From assembly GCA_012295275.1 (NCBI GenBank), contig CM022672.1, forward strand, positions 1,591,443 through 1,653,442: 62,000 nt of DNA, written 5' to 3'. The notes under the pieces are model-generated. The model made no database searches, was not told the origin of the DNA, and saw only the letters and a program-made list of their open reading frames with translations. The position numbers and the translations under genes are program-made. Source of the stretch: Chrysomallon squamiferum. Taxonomy: Eukaryota > Mollusca > Gastropoda > Neomphalida > Peltospiridae. Shown here piece after piece: positions 1 to 34,245 of this stretch (position 1 is its first letter; every line of letters starts with the position of its first letter).

Positions 1-695
1 AATAATTGTTCACTGATTCTGTTCTTTTTGCTTGCAAGAGCTAATATCGGATCCAACCAGTTTTGAACATTCTGTGATAAAACATCAAAACATTATTCTA
101 AGTACTATGTGTATATTCGCTAGTTTAGATACACTCAGTGTACATTCGGATTGAAAATAGTGTGAAAAGAAAGATGATTAAAAGAAAAAAAGAAAAAAAT
201 GCCCTGTCGAAGGATACTTCTCTTTGCTTGTTCATTTCATAACACTTAACATGCTTTTACGTTATCTTTTGTTTGGGTTTTATTTTCCTTCTCTCTCAGA
301 GCCTTTTTCTCTTTTTTTTTTTTTTTTTTCAGACTATGATACAGAAACAGTGATAACCGGTTATCTCTCTATAAAAGCAAACCTCTTTATCAGGTTAGAA
401 TTTCTGTACTTTGATGCAAGTTAAAGTTTTAATCTGATAACAGTCAGCGTTATTTGCTCGGTACTATGCAAACAAATGTGTATATTACAAATTACCTTTT
501 AGAAACAATACTGACGACTTTGTTATTTTTCAATTACCTAAGATTATGAGGAAGATTGTCAGTGCTATAACAATATTTACCTATCGGTGATTCACCTGCA
601 GAAAGCAACGGTTAAACCACCTCGGACAAACAAGGTTGTTCACCCAGTAAAGTTCACGTAAATACATTTGTTAAGTATATATATACATGTGTGTG

Positions 696-775
<80 letters not shown>

Positions 776-826
776 CGTGTGTGTGTGTGTGTGTGGGTGG
801 ATGTGTGTTTGTGTGTGTGTGTGTGT

Positions 827-895
<69 letters not shown>

Positions 896-1050
896 TGTGG
901 GTGTGTGTGTGTGTGGGTGGGTGTTTGTTACATCAAAAACAAAACAACTCATTTGAACAAAACGCTAAATAAGCTCTTTGTAAATCACAGGGTTAAAATC
1001 AGTCGGACATAATAACGGAGACCTCGAAAATCAAGCTATAACCGACGATA
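1..1050. other. Gene-free stretch, repeat-bearing
   Basis: No exon with a recognisable product is visible on either strand. The stretch holds short poly-T runs and a long (GT)n tract. The open frames across the GT tract are low-complexity Val-Cys or Thr-His artefacts. Confidence 0.6.
688..930. repeat. (GT)n microsatellite, interrupted
   Basis: About 240 bp of almost pure GT dinucleotide with a few GGGT and TTGT interruptions, open in all plus-strand frames. Confidence 0.95.
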
Positions 1051-1129
1051 ATGGAAAATACAAAGAAACAACAGATAGTTTACGGAGATGAAGAACATCC
1101 ACTTTACTTAGTCTGTCTTCTCAGTCCAG
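1051..1129 (+). pseudogene. Decayed SLC23 exon 1 fragment
   Basis: From the ATG at 1051 the sequence reads MENTKKQQIVYGDEEHPLYL and then runs to a GT donor (GGTAAAA) at 1130. It matches the first coding exon of the SLC23 copies downstream, which read RQIVYGIEEHPHYLLWPV. The conserved WPVFALQ end is degraded and shortened. The fragment ends in phase 1, whereas the real exon 1 of copies A to D ends in phase 0. No exon 2-11 relic was found between here and copy A at 3538, so this looks like a solitary leftover of the tandem array. It could alternatively be an unused upstream first exon. Confidence 0.7.
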
Positions 1130-1738
1130 GTAAAAACTAGATATATATATATATATATGTATAATTCTTATCGTGTTTCTTAAGTATCAGATATTATAAC
1201 GAACTCGTATAATAATATTTATATTTTGATTCAGAAACAGTAGTGTAAATAGTTTCGGCATTTGTGTACGATCATGGAGAAACTGAAAAAACATCATCAT
1301 AATTATGATTCGTAATTTTTAATCAAACCCATTATACTGTAAATAAGCAAACATTTAAATAAATGAATAAATAAATAAATATAATGCCAATGAAGGCAGT
1401 ATTTAGTGTTAATCGACTTCTAGTAAATCGAGATTAAATAAAACAAAAATATATTAAAAAATTCCTGACATCAAAAGACAATGTAATGTGACTGATGGTT
1501 CAAAATAAAACGAGGCGAAAAGCGCTGATCAGACAATGTGCCAGACTTGACGCACAAAGCTGATGCATAAACTTTTGTATCTTGCCTCTGGAAATACAAT
1601 AAGATGTTTAATATATAATATGTATATTAATGTATGCCCTGTCATGTATGTGACACATAATATTAATCATGAGATATCTATTTGTACTTTTATTTCTCTT
1701 TTTGTTTTGAATGTATTGAAATACGCCAGTGATTATTT

Positions 1739-1850
<112 letters not shown>

Positions 1851-2914
1851 CTGTGTTAAATACAATCTTTTCTAACAGTGAAGTATGGGTAATAAAATTA
1901 GAAGATTTTAAGGATGTTCGGAAGATAATAAGTCAAATATGTCTGACAGTTAATTAATACTATAAAGAGTTGTAAACGATACTACAGTTCTCCTGTAAGT
2001 GGCGCGTTTCAGTAATAAACGCAGAAAACACGAGACAAATACGTCAACGTATAAACAATGAGTTGCGTAAAAATATCAGAAGGAGATAAAATAGGAGATA
2101 AGTGTAAACGAATCTGAATTACAGTATTTACGTGTATCGATGTTTCACAAAGCAATGGTGTATGTAACGACACGATCTTACAGACAACCACAAACATACT
2201 CACATGTTTTAAGCTTTGAAAAACCTTAGACCGTACCCTTAAAAACAATATGGAGTTCTGTAAATGTATGTCAACTTTTAACAAATCAGACGACATAACT
2301 GTATAAAGTAGTAGTGGTGATGCTTTTAACAAAATCTATAGGTGATATATATGTATATAATATATATATATATATATATAGATGTGTGTGTTTGTGGGTA
2401 TGTGTGTATGTACATACATACACACATAGACACATACATATGTATAACATCATATATATATAATGGTGTCTTTTTTGAAATATGTATATATATTTATTTA
2501 AAAATATGACATATAACGTTAAATAACATAACAAGGAGTCATGCAGAAGTGAATCTGTTCTCGTATAACCGATTTAAAAAGATTTAGGAAAATAAAATGA
2601 AGAAAATAGATAAGTACCTAAGGGCAAGCGATCATGCGAAAAGATCATGCAAGATATTATATATAAATAAAAAACCCTAAGAGCTACACTATTAAAACCT
2701 GGTGTACAGATAAATCAACAAGCGTAAAATAAAGTTAGATATAGGATCAACCTGGCAGATATCTTGACGAGGTAAAGGTTACAGTTCAAAATGGCCGCCT
2801 CTTAATTACTTATTATTTTGCCTGAGTCACATTTGGAAGGACACATTCACCCTAACATATTAACCCTAACATTACATCATGCCCATTTATTTTATTTTAT
2901 TTTTTATTATTTTT

Positions 2915-2925
<11 letters not shown>

Positions 2926-2977
<52 letters not shown>
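2926..2977. repeat. (TTA)n microsatellite
   Basis: About 17 tandem ATT/TTA triplets. Confidence 0.9.
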
Positions 2978-3537
2978 TATTATTTCAATTTTATATATTA
3001 AATATTTATTAAATATGGTTACATATCAATAATTATTTTTTGAAATTATCGAAAACAGTAATTAATCCTTGTAATACTTACTGCAGTCACTGCGTTAATT
3101 AAACCGTAAAACATTTGACTGGGTTCAGTTTTACAGGTTACGACACCGTTGTAACCAAACAGTATTAAAGGCAACGAAGAGTCGCATATATGTGTCTCAA
3201 ATCCAGCGGTGCATTTCATATAACCTTAGCAGAAATTAAAAACTGTGCAAATGTCTGTTACATTTCACACAAAAAAATCCGAAGAAATAATTGTCACATA
3301 TCTTTTACGATGACAATAAATGTTGTGAACGTAAGTCAACTTTCAAGAAATCTTATTATACGAATGTTCGAACAACAAAGATCATATGACCTCGAAATCA
3401 TAAAGGGTCATGGGAAAAAGTTTTTTTTTTTTTTTTTTTTTCTGAGTTAAATGAATGCGTCAAATACCTTTGCTCTAGAGGAGAATACAACGAATGCTGG
3501 TCCCAGGCAGGCGTGCAGGCAAATGCAGAGAGTCACA

Positions 3538-11567
<8,030 letters not shown>

Positions 11568-11825
11568 TTGTTATTTAGACATAAATGAATGAACATGTAT
11601 TATAATCATTATTTTTATTAATAGTATTATGTTTGGTCCGGTTTTGATTAAATGTCTAGAAATTAAGTGGTGTTTCTTTTCCTTAACTTTCAAGATAATA
11701 CAATAATTTACGACTCTGTGTGTGAATAGGTGTATGTTTGTTTGTGTGTATGTGTGAATTTGTTTATTGTTTATGCGAGATTGGTTGAAACTGTCATACC
11801 AGAGTGAATGAATGATTTTTTGATC

Positions 11826-11940
<115 letters not shown>

Positions 11941-12332
11941 ATTTCCAGTTATAGAGTATAATTATAAAGACCTCTATCAGTAGTATATGGAATTAAAAGT
12001 ACAAATGACAACTGCAGCAATAAATAAAATATTGTCGTTATTCCGTGATCAAAATGTCTCGCACGAGCCAGTCTCAGCCAAGTAAAGGGAGAAAACTAAT
12101 GAGAGTAATGTTTTTCTGAAATTATCTCCCTTAGTTTATATTCGGAATCGTTTATATTCAAAGGAATTTTATATGCATGTTAATATATGTATATATTCCT
12201 ATTTCTGATACCACTTCTAGAGGCAAAAAGCAACAACAACCTTTTACACATGTGTGTATGTATGTTTCTTTTGTATTTGCATGAGTATTTATGTTTCCGT
12301 GTTTGTGTGTGCATGTATTTTAGGATTTGTTT

Positions 12333-12475
12333 GTACGTCTGAATAGACTCTGCACATAGACAATATTCGGGAACGCACTGATGCAGGAGGACAAAGTCCA
12401 ATCACGACCTCACAAACCCGTCAGATGCCGCTGACGAGACTCGAGAGTATGACTCCCATTTGCCCGCACTCCGAA
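12333..12475 (-). mobile_element. tRNA-derived SINE, 5'-truncated
   Basis: The reverse complement matches the SINE at 35541-35722 through the GGAGTGCGG region, a TCGAGTCTCG B-box-like stretch, and the tail GTGAGGTCGTGATTGGAC and TATGTGCAGAGTCTATTC. The A-box end is missing. Confidence 0.7.
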
Positions 12476-13005
12476 ATAATTATATTTATACATTCCTATT
12501 TCAGATAGCTTTTCTGGAGATACAAAAAAACAAACAATTAAAAAACCCACTTTTATATTTTGTTTGCACGACAATTTATGTTTCTGTGTTTTGTATATGT
12601 GTATGTATGTATGTATGTATGTATGTTTATATATATAAAGGATGAAGTAGACCTTTGACACTACAAAGAAATAGTCTTTATATATAACAATATTAGTTTG
12701 TTATGAGCGACAATACGTGTCAGAAAGCAGTACAATAACGACTTGCAAGTGCAAAGAATTGTACTGGGATATTTATTCGTACCTTTACATGCAAACCTTG
12801 ACGTCATTAAACTTACGGATCATGTAATACAACCTTAAAAGCAAATAAAGTTCATGTATGTGTGTCAAGGTTTTGTAAAACCGACTGAATGGGTGTATAA
12901 TATTTAAAAAAATCAATTAAACACAACACAGAGAGAGAGATAAAAAGAGAAGACTGAAAGAGGCAGAAGACTGGAAAGAGGCAACTCTTGGGTAGAGATA
13001 ACGAG

Positions 13006-18156
<5,151 letters not shown>

Positions 18157-18417
18157 TTGTTATTTAGACATAAATGAATGAACATGTATTATAATCATTA
18201 TTTTTATTAATAGTATTATTTTTGGTCCGTTTTTGATTAAATGTCTAGAAATTAAGTGGTGTTTCTTTTCCTTAACTTTCAAGATAATACAATAATTTAC
18301 GACTGTGTGTGTGAATAGGTGTATGTTTGTTTGTGTGTATGTGTGAATTTGTTTATTGTTTATGCGAGATTGGTTGAAACTGTCATACCAGAGTGAATGA
18401 ATGATTTTTTTTTGATC

Positions 18418-18530
<113 letters not shown>

Positions 18531-18919
18531 ATTTCCAGTTATAGAGTATAATTATAAAGACCTCTATCAGTAGTATATGGAATTAAAAGTACAAATGACA
18601 ACTGCAGCAATAAATAAAATATTGTCGTTATTCCGTGATCAAAATGTCTCGCACGAGCCAGTCTCAGCCAAGTAAAGGGAGAAAACTAATGAGAGTAATG
18701 TTTTTCTGAAATTATCTCCCTTAGTTTATATTCGGAATCATTTATATTCAAAGGAATTTTATATGCATGTTAATATATGTATATATTCCTATTTCTGATA
18801 CCACTTCTAGAGGCAAAAACCAACAACAACCTTTTACATGTGTGTGTATGTTTCTTTTTGTATTTGCATGAGTATTTATGTTTCCGTGTTTGTGTGTGCA
18901 TGTATTTTAGGATTTGTTT

Positions 18920-19064
18920 GTACGTCTGAATAGACTCTGCACATAGACAATATTCGGGAACGCACTGATGCAGGAGGACAAAGTTCAATCACGACCTCAC
19001 AAACCCGTCAGATGCCGCTGACAAGACTCGAGCGTATGACTCCCATTTGCCCGCACTCCGAAAT
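18920..19064 (-). mobile_element. tRNA-derived SINE, 5'-truncated (duplicate)
   Basis: The same insertion as 12333-12475, copied with the spacer rather than independently inserted: same truncation point and same flanks. Confidence 0.7.
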
Positions 19065-19578
19065 AATTATATTTATACATTCCTATTTCAGATAGCTTTT
19101 CTGGAGATACAAAAAAACAAACAATTAAAAAACCCACTTTTATATTTTGTTTGCACGACAATTTATGTTTCTGTGTTTTGTATATGTGTATGTATGTATG
19201 TATGTATGTATGTATGTTTATATATATAAAGGATGAAGTAGACCTTTGACACTACAAAGAAATAGTCTTTATATATAACAATATTAGTTTGTTATGAGCG
19301 ACAATACGTGTCAGAAAGCAGTACAATAACGACTTGCAAGTGCAAAGAATTGTACTGGGATATTTATTCGTACCTTTACATGCAAACCTTGACGTCATTA
19401 AACTTACGGATCATGTAATACAACCTTAAAAGCAAATAAAGTTCATGTATGTGTGTCAAGGTTTTGTAAAACCGACTGAATGGGTGTATAGTATTAAAAA
19501 AATCAATTAAAAACAACACAGAGAGAGAGATAAAAAGAGAAGACTGGAAAGAGGCAACTCTTGGGTAAAGATACCGAG

Positions 19579-26409
<6,831 letters not shown>

Positions 26410-27363
26410 AAATAATTAGTTCTTACAAAGACTCGGCAGTGTCTCTTTGTTGGTAGTGGTTATTTTGTATCGATATCAGTTTAACTGACTCACTTTAACT
26501 TTAATTTTATTTTATGATCACGAATATATGTAGAGAGAGAGCTTGTTTATTTAATATTTTGTTCTTAGCTTCAGCTCTTACATGAAAACAGTTATTATTA
26601 ATTGTGTTCTCTTTCTCAAATGAACTCGATTTGATTACCAAATATCTTTGTATGTATTTTTCTATTTAAGACAAATCTTATGAATTAAATTCTAACTGCG
26701 TTAAGTTTAAACAATAACGATTGTGGAAGAAACTTGAAATGAATTTATAACTGGTCGTTACATCTTAAAAATGATTTTCCTGAGACTCATGTTGTTAGGA
26801 TTTTTTGGCAAGAGTCCACATTTGTCTGCAAGCATTAAAATGAGAAAATTCACACTATACAGCAAAAGGGGGACAAACGCGTCTATTTTGTAAATAAACT
26901 TATAAGACTGAGTCATTGTATTTTCTGTGCGTGGATAAATGGAAGTTTTCTTTACCCCAAAAGATTACTGTGCTTAAAGCTGCTAACTTTTATATTTAAA
27001 AATAGAAGAAGAAATATATATATATATATATATATTTTTTTTTTTTAAATAATTTTTATGTAAACAGAATATAAACTGAAATGTTGTTGTTTTCTCTTCT
27101 TTTTCTTGCACAAACTGTAACTGTAGTGGTAGTAGTAGTAATGGTAACAGTAGTAGTAGTGCTACTAGTAATAAAAGTAATTGTAGTAGCAGAAGCAGTG
27201 GTAGCTGTACAGGACAGAGGTAGCACGTCGCTGGGGTTAAGCTGGACAGGAAGGAAATGTTTACCGTTAGTGACTCAAAACGTACCACATAATTACTTTC
27301 AGATGTTTGTATGTGTTCCACGTGCAACAATAGGATCAGGCCAATACACTGGATACATACATA

Positions 27364-27418
27364 TAACATATATATATATATATTATTATATTTATTATTA
27401 TTATTATCATTATTATTA

Positions 27419-27499
<81 letters not shown>
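27364..27499. repeat. (TA)n/(TTA)n compound tract
   Basis: A short AT run and then about 40 TTA/TCA triplets. Confidence 0.9.
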
Positions 27500-27500
<1 letters not shown>

Positions 27501-28313
27501 ACGAGTGAAGAGCTTTATTTTTAGAACTGTTACAGTGAAGAATTTCTCAAATAATTATTCTGATTAGAAATCTTCCTAAAAAATAATAAAGAAAGAAATA
27601 AAATTAAAATCTTAGATCATCTGCAAACATAAAATCTCGCTAATATGGAAGACATTGCCTCTGACGTCAGCAAATTAAAAAACAAAATAAAAAAAACATC
27701 CTAATTACAAATATTCTTAAAAGAATCCTTTATCTTCCCATTCCACAAAAGATGTAATAGACATATAATACTATATTTAATTATAAAATATACATATATG
27801 GTTCTCTGTCATTTTAAATCAAAACTATAACTTGCAAAATAGAATCAAAAGAAACATAAAAAAAATAATAATAAAAATAATAATCAAATAAAAAATGAAA
27901 AAGATGAAATGAAAGAAAAAAAAAAAGAGAAAAAAAAAAAGAGAATCAAAAGCGAAAGTAAAACAAAAGAGAGAAAGAGAATATATTGTAGAAGAGACAC
28001 AAATGTTAAAGAAAAGTGAAAGAAATCGGGTTGTTGGTGTTCTTCGATGACTAAAGTTGTTGAAATATTAACCAAGAAACGTGTGTTATTTATTTCGGTC
28101 AACTTGGCAGTAACCTGCAGCATGTGGAACTGATCTGAACTCGGTTTTAGTTACGTAACATTATTACATGTATAAATAATTCAGTTCAATTAGATTTACC
28201 TTCGTTTATTTTCTTTATTCTTTCTTTGTAAATCAACATACAGGTTTTTTGAACACAGCCCAAAAATAAATAAACCAAAGCAAAACATGCACAAAAAACC
28301 CCAACACATTATA

Positions 28314-28314
28314 A

Positions 28315-28366
<52 letters not shown>
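28314..28366. repeat. (AAT)n microsatellite
   Basis: About 17 AAT triplets directly preceding a possible interspersed repeat. Confidence 0.9.
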
Positions 28367-28600
28367 TGATTAGGGCTATAGGACGCTTATATAGAGCTTA
28401 AACAATAGAGGGATTTTATTAGTTTTATTTCCCTGACTCAGGTATATCTAACATCCTATCTCCCTGGGCAGCATTCAGTCTATGCTGCCAAAATGGCGCA
28501 GTGCACTATTAACACAGATAACCATCCGTCCTGGTCAGGTCTCAAACGAACCACAGTCGCCAAATAACAGCATGAACGTATGACACGAATATTAGCATGT
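28367..28600. repeat. Possible interspersed repeat, unclassified
   Basis: A GC-richer patch starting GATTAGGGCTATAGGACGC next to an (AAT)n run, with CTGCCAAAATGGCGCAGTGC in the middle. Its texture recalls short non-coding elements of molluscs, but no terminal repeats were identified. Confidence 0.25.
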
Positions 28601-28692
28601 GAAAGATACCTAAACAGAACAAATGAAACATGAATGAATTAGCTGCAGAAAGAAATACTCAGAAGGAAGAAGGACGAATGACTGAGTTAGAA

Positions 28693-28695
<3 letters not shown>

Positions 28696-28780
<85 letters not shown>
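28696..28780. repeat. (CT)n microsatellite
   Basis: About 85 bp of pure CT. Confidence 0.95.
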
Positions 28781-28782
<2 letters not shown>

Positions 28783-29542
28783 TTAGCAAACATAGAAACC
28801 GAGAAGCCTATTCACAACTTGATGTTTACCTTGTCTCGTCTCTGTAATTATTCAGGTCAACACCACTTGTATATCTCACAAGTGTTAATCTTTCTAGGAA
28901 ACCACATTTTGATGTCTTAAAAGTCGCGTTCACACTAAAACAATATTTATACAAAAGACTTTCTTAAAAATGAATGTCATCCATTTCTGAATTTCCCTTT
29001 GGCTTTTTTCTTTTTCTATTTTTTTTTTTTTTTTTTTTTTTTCTGTTTAAACGTAAACGAATACACTTCATACGAAAATCTTTTTTTGTGTGTGTTGTTG
29101 TTGTTGTTGTTGTTATATGTGATTTTTGAGGCAGTAGACTGCACGTATTTATATACTGAGTAAATCAGAAAGTTAAAACGTCCCTTTAAACGATGTCAAT
29201 GAACTGACAGTGAAAGGTGAATATCCCACGCTTCTTCAGACACAAGACGACTTTTAAGAAGTTTACTTATGGAGGATTAATCTAATCCTGCAGTGTATCG
29301 GATTAAACACGAAGTAAACAGCTCACACAGCCGACATGTTCCTTGTTATCTTCTCACCACCACCGCGTCTTGTTTACATCTTTACACTGAATTCACTCGG
29401 TTATGGTTTCATTCCTCCATCTTCTTTTTTTTTTTTTTCGTTTTTGTTATTTGTGTTGTTTTTCTTTCTGTGTTTTTGTGTTTTTTCTTTCTCTCCGTTA
29501 CATTAATACGTAGCAGACGTATTCGTGTAGACGTATGTATAT

Positions 29543-29899
29543 ACACACACAGACACATACACTCTAACACACACACAGTCACACTAACACTGACACATAC
29601 ACACACAGTAACACGTACACTCTAACACACACACTGACACATACACACACATACACACACTGACACATACACACACACACACACACTGACACATACACAC
29701 ACATACACACTCTGACACATACACAGACACACACAGTAACACGTACACTCTAACAAACACACTGACACATACACACACATACACACACTGAAATATACAC
29801 ACACATACACACACTGACACATACACACACATACACACACTGACACATACACTCTAACACACACACTGACACATACACTCTAACACACACACACACATT
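29543..29899. repeat. CA-rich minisatellite
   Basis: About 350 bp built from short units such as ACACACACTGACACATACAC and CACTCTAACACACA, arranged irregularly. It is a degenerate higher-order CA array. Confidence 0.85.
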
Positions 29900-30599
29900 A
29901 ATATCTCACACAAATACATTATTCAAACAGGTACATGTATTCAGAGACATATTTATTTATACATATACTTTTATATACAGAAGCACATACACATAATCAC
30001 AGAATTAGACTAACACAAAAACACACACACACACATACACCTACATACAAATATATATACAGAGAGAATTACACACAGAATCATCTATAACTCACAGATA
30101 TTCATTATATGCATATCGTTTCTCCTTTTTAAAATAAAAATATGTATTTATTTATTTATTTATTTAGTTTTATTTAGTTAGTTAGTTAGTTAAAACGTTT
30201 TCTTTCTTTCTCTCTCTTTTTTTCTACTTCCTACAAAACAAATTTGTTATTTATCTGCAAAGCGCTTTGAATTTAGCGAAACACAATACCTGAGAAATAA
30301 ATGAATGAACATTAACGTACACAGTAGAGGCCTATTTATTTTTTTTTTTTTTTTTTTTAAATTAATAAAAAAAAAAAAAAAACACTTAATTGTGCTAGCT
30401 CAGCACTGGATTTATTTTATTTTCTCCACCGACCTCCTTGTCTGGTTATATCAAGTCAAAAGATTAACGACATGATGTAAACAGCGTACATTATGCAAAC
30501 AAATGAAACGTGATACGAAACAAAACAAACATTAAAACCCGGCTACGGAGGGGAATCTGAACGTTAGCGCGCGTACGAAAAGTTAAAAAATATTCAAGA

Positions 30600-30718
30600 A
30601 TTTTGTTGATACGTCGTTCGACCACGTGGTAAACAGTCGACACATACGAAGTGCAGTTCTTGTTTGTAGGTCAGTCAGCCTCGATTCATACACACAGCTG
30701 ATGATAAATAGGAAAGAA
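30600..30718 (+). other. Candidate 5' UTR exon of SLC23 copy D
   Basis: A patch of balanced base composition ending in GAAAGAA|GTAAGTG, a strong donor-like site at 30719. A matching acceptor-like CAAGAGCAG ends at 31263, ten bases before the copy D ATG. This is inference from splice signals only; no coding content is claimed. Confidence 0.25.
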
Positions 30719-30889
30719 GTAAGTGTTTTTAAACGTTGCACAACGGTGGTATCTCTGTACCGTTATCGATTTATGTCAGTTGTCATGGTAAATCGCAGAC
30801 ATTATGTTAGAATGGTAGTCGTAATGGACCAAAGAAAACATGCAACATCTTATGTTAATTAAAAATATTTCGAGTTAAATGGATTATTT

Positions 30890-31225
30890 AAGGATTTTTC
30901 CAGTTCACTGCATTAATTAAGGATTTCTTCCGGGTTTAGAGAATTAAGGATTTTTCCAGTTTCATTGAATTAATTAAGAATTTTTCATGTTAGTAAAATG
31001 TAATTATGGATTTTCCGGACTTAATGAATGAATTAAAGATTGTCCATGTTCAGAGATGGTTTGCGTTTACTTCATTAATTAAAGATTTTACACTTCCACA
31101 TCGCATAAATTAAGCATTTTCCAGATTTAGTTTAAGGATTTTCCAGTTTCTAAGCCTATGAATGAAACATTCTCTGGTTTAGTTTGTTAAGGATTTCCAA
31201 ATTCACTTAGATAAGGACTTTGACA
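30890..31225. repeat. Degenerate tandem repeat upstream of copy D
   Basis: A loosely repeated phrase (ATTAAGGATTTTTCCAGTTT and variants, spaced about 40-50 bp) recurs about seven or eight times, ending some 50 bp before the copy D start codon. Confidence 0.7.
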
Positions 31226-31272
31226 GATTTAATTCAGGGTTTTAATTCTTTGCTCAAGAGCAGGAACAAGAC

Positions 31273-32831
31273 ATGGAAGAAAAGGAGTTTTTGGAACATG
31301 ATCTGGAGTCGAAAGAGTCAGGTTCGAAAAAAAAACACGTCGTGTACGAAATTGATCAGTCACCACACCCACTTCTCTGGCCCGTGTTCGGAATTCAGGT
31401 AACCCACTTTTGCATTCAAGTTCTTTTATTGTATCGTTTGTAGAATGTACATTTAAATATTTCAAAATCCGTATTTGTAATTTCAAATTCTAAACCTTGA
31501 CAAAAGTGCTTTCTTTCAGCATTTATGTTTAATATTTACTGTTTGGTCGTTTGTACAAGAAAGATTAGGTTTTTCAAAATGCAAAAATGTAGGTTTTTGT
31601 TTTTTCTTCTTTTCTTTCTTTCTTTCTTTCCTCCTCCTCCTTTTTCTTCTTCTTCTTCTTCTTTCTTCTTCTTCTTCTTCTTCTTATTATTATTATTATG
31701 TTATGTATATGATAGATAAACATATTTAACAAGGTTGTGCTAGAGCACTAACGTGTGTGTTTGTGTGTGCGTGCGTGCGTGTGTGTGTGAGTAAAAGAAG
31801 GTATTAATATGAGACAAAATAGTGTTGGTTTATTCACTACAGCGGCCAGCTAAATACACTGCGTACTACTTAAACTTCAAGATAAAAAATGATTCTGTCT
31901 CGTACATAACAAAATATACAAAACGTTTTCCTGCAGTTTTCCGACATCCATCACACAAAGAAAAAACCTTCAAGGACGAAATAAAAAACAACAACAACAA
32001 AACAAAAAGATCTATATAAATATGTTCCCTCCTAAGAATGATTTATATTCTAAACAAAAAAACTGGTATTAACTGTATACAGTCTTTTTCAAACTCAAAA
32101 AACCACACTGTTTCAAATTATATGCATAGACTATCCATTTTTAATGTTAAAACTATAATCAGAATCGTTTGATAGTGTATTGTAAATACAGTACATTTAG
32201 AAACATTAAAGAAATCTGAATACCTATCACAGACAGGTAAATATTTTGAAATGTATCAAATACAAAGGGGATTTAATGCGACAAATCCATTCTCCACACG
32301 ATACATTATCTAAGATAAACCAGTGCTAGCATGATAACTAAACAAGCGTTACGTACACCAATACTTGTACGTTTTATAAATTATAAGTCTAAAGAGTTCC
32401 CCATTTTAAAATCGAATTTCCATATATTCGATGTCCATTATATTATTTATTTTAACTCTTATAATTTTAAGATAAAAACCCATAAAGATGTCTCCTCAGT
32501 AATTTGTTTTCGTGCTATCTACTTTGACTTTCGTATTGAATCACATTAGGTTTAAAAATATATAAAAAAAGAGGTTAATAATACAACCAAAATAAAAATA
32601 AAAAATAAAAATAAAAACAGTTCAAATTTGTTTTGTGCGATCAACCATTGTCTACGTAGTAGATTCATAGATCGAATTCTGTTAGATGTCCATGTACCTA
32701 ATAATAAAGGTGTAAAACATTATTTACATTAATTTGTTTTCCATAAACTTCTCTTATCTGTCGTTGATAAACAGGAACATAAATAACTTGTATGTTCGGA
32801 ATACGTGCATGAAAACAGCCTGATCTGACCA

Positions 32832-32893
<62 letters not shown>

Positions 32894-34151
32894 AGAGGCA
32901 GAGAGAGAGAAAGAGAAAGAGACACACAGAAAGACCGAGAGAAAGAGGGAATGTTATCTGAATTCTACAAAACGGCATCAAAATAAATCGTGTTTAATCT
33001 GGATTCCAGAAAGCAGAACTGACCCTTGAAACAACTTTATGACCTAATTTTTATCCAAAACCGAAAACCGCCAGTGCAGCATGTACGTAATCTGAAATTC
33101 TAGAAGGTGGAACCGACCCTTTAAAGTGAGAGTTTTCGACCAACTTCTTTATAACCTGATTATCCCACGTCCTTGCACTGAACGGAGAAGAAACCACGCT
33201 GTCTTTCCGTGCACACTGAGTGGACCAATACCTCTGACGATACCGCGTATTAAACAAATATCACAGCGACCTGATACCTGATATTCTGAACAACATTTCG
33301 TGTTATATAAATAAATCACTGCAATGACTCGAAGCCCTAGATATGTTTCCAAACAAAGAAATTAATTTGTTATTGTCCTGATTTTTTTTTTTTTTTTTTT
33401 TTTTTTTTCTTTGACGTTTTTTATTGGCTTCTCTTAAATTTGAGATTAAGGATCAAAAAATAAGAAATAAAAAAAAAAGTAAAATAAGAAGGAGGAAAAA
33501 ATAAATAAATTACAAACGCGCGCGCGCACCCACACACAACATATGCCGTTCGCTCTATAAGCTGAATAACGTTATACGTTTGTGAGAATTTAGCGAATTA
33601 ATATTTTGTCTCTAAAAATATAAAGTATATAAACAATCCCTCTCTACTACTACTACTACTACTACTACTATTATTATTATTATTATTATTTTAATATAGA
33701 TATTTCTAAATATATTAATCGATTTTTAATTATATTGTATTTGTTAATATTCTAATTTATATGTATATATTTACATATGTATGTATATATTTATAAGTGT
33801 GTGTGTGTGCGTGTTTGTTTGTATGAATGTGTATATAATATTGAATTGGTGTCATTTTGAAATATCTATATTATATTATATTATATTATATTATATTATA
33901 TTATATTATATTATATTTGCAGCAAGCACTGATGTGTATTACGGGGACGTTGTCACTCCCATTTTGATAGCCAATCAAATTTGTGCAAACGACATGCCAG
34001 AAGTGCGCTCCCGGTTGCTAAGCATTTCATTTTTTATGTGCGGCATAGCAACACTTCTTCAGAATGTTATAGGCATCAGGTAAGCGAATCCTCAACAGTA
34101 TGCTAATACTACTGTAATTCCTATAGCTGTTAGAGTTTGAATAATAACAAC

Positions 34152-34193
<42 letters not shown>

Positions 34194-34201
34194 TTGATAA
34201 T

Positions 34202-34245
<44 letters not shown>

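Larger units (their letters stand above)
26410..30599. other. C-D intergenic region
   Basis: No recognisable exon. It contains several (TTA)n, (AAT)n, (CT)n and CA-rich arrays. The 3' flank of copy C is unlike that of A and B. Confidence 0.55.

Noticed and set aside
688-1012. Open frames of 89-114 aa rich in Val-Cys
   Set aside because: Pure translation of a (GT)n microsatellite, open in all three frames.
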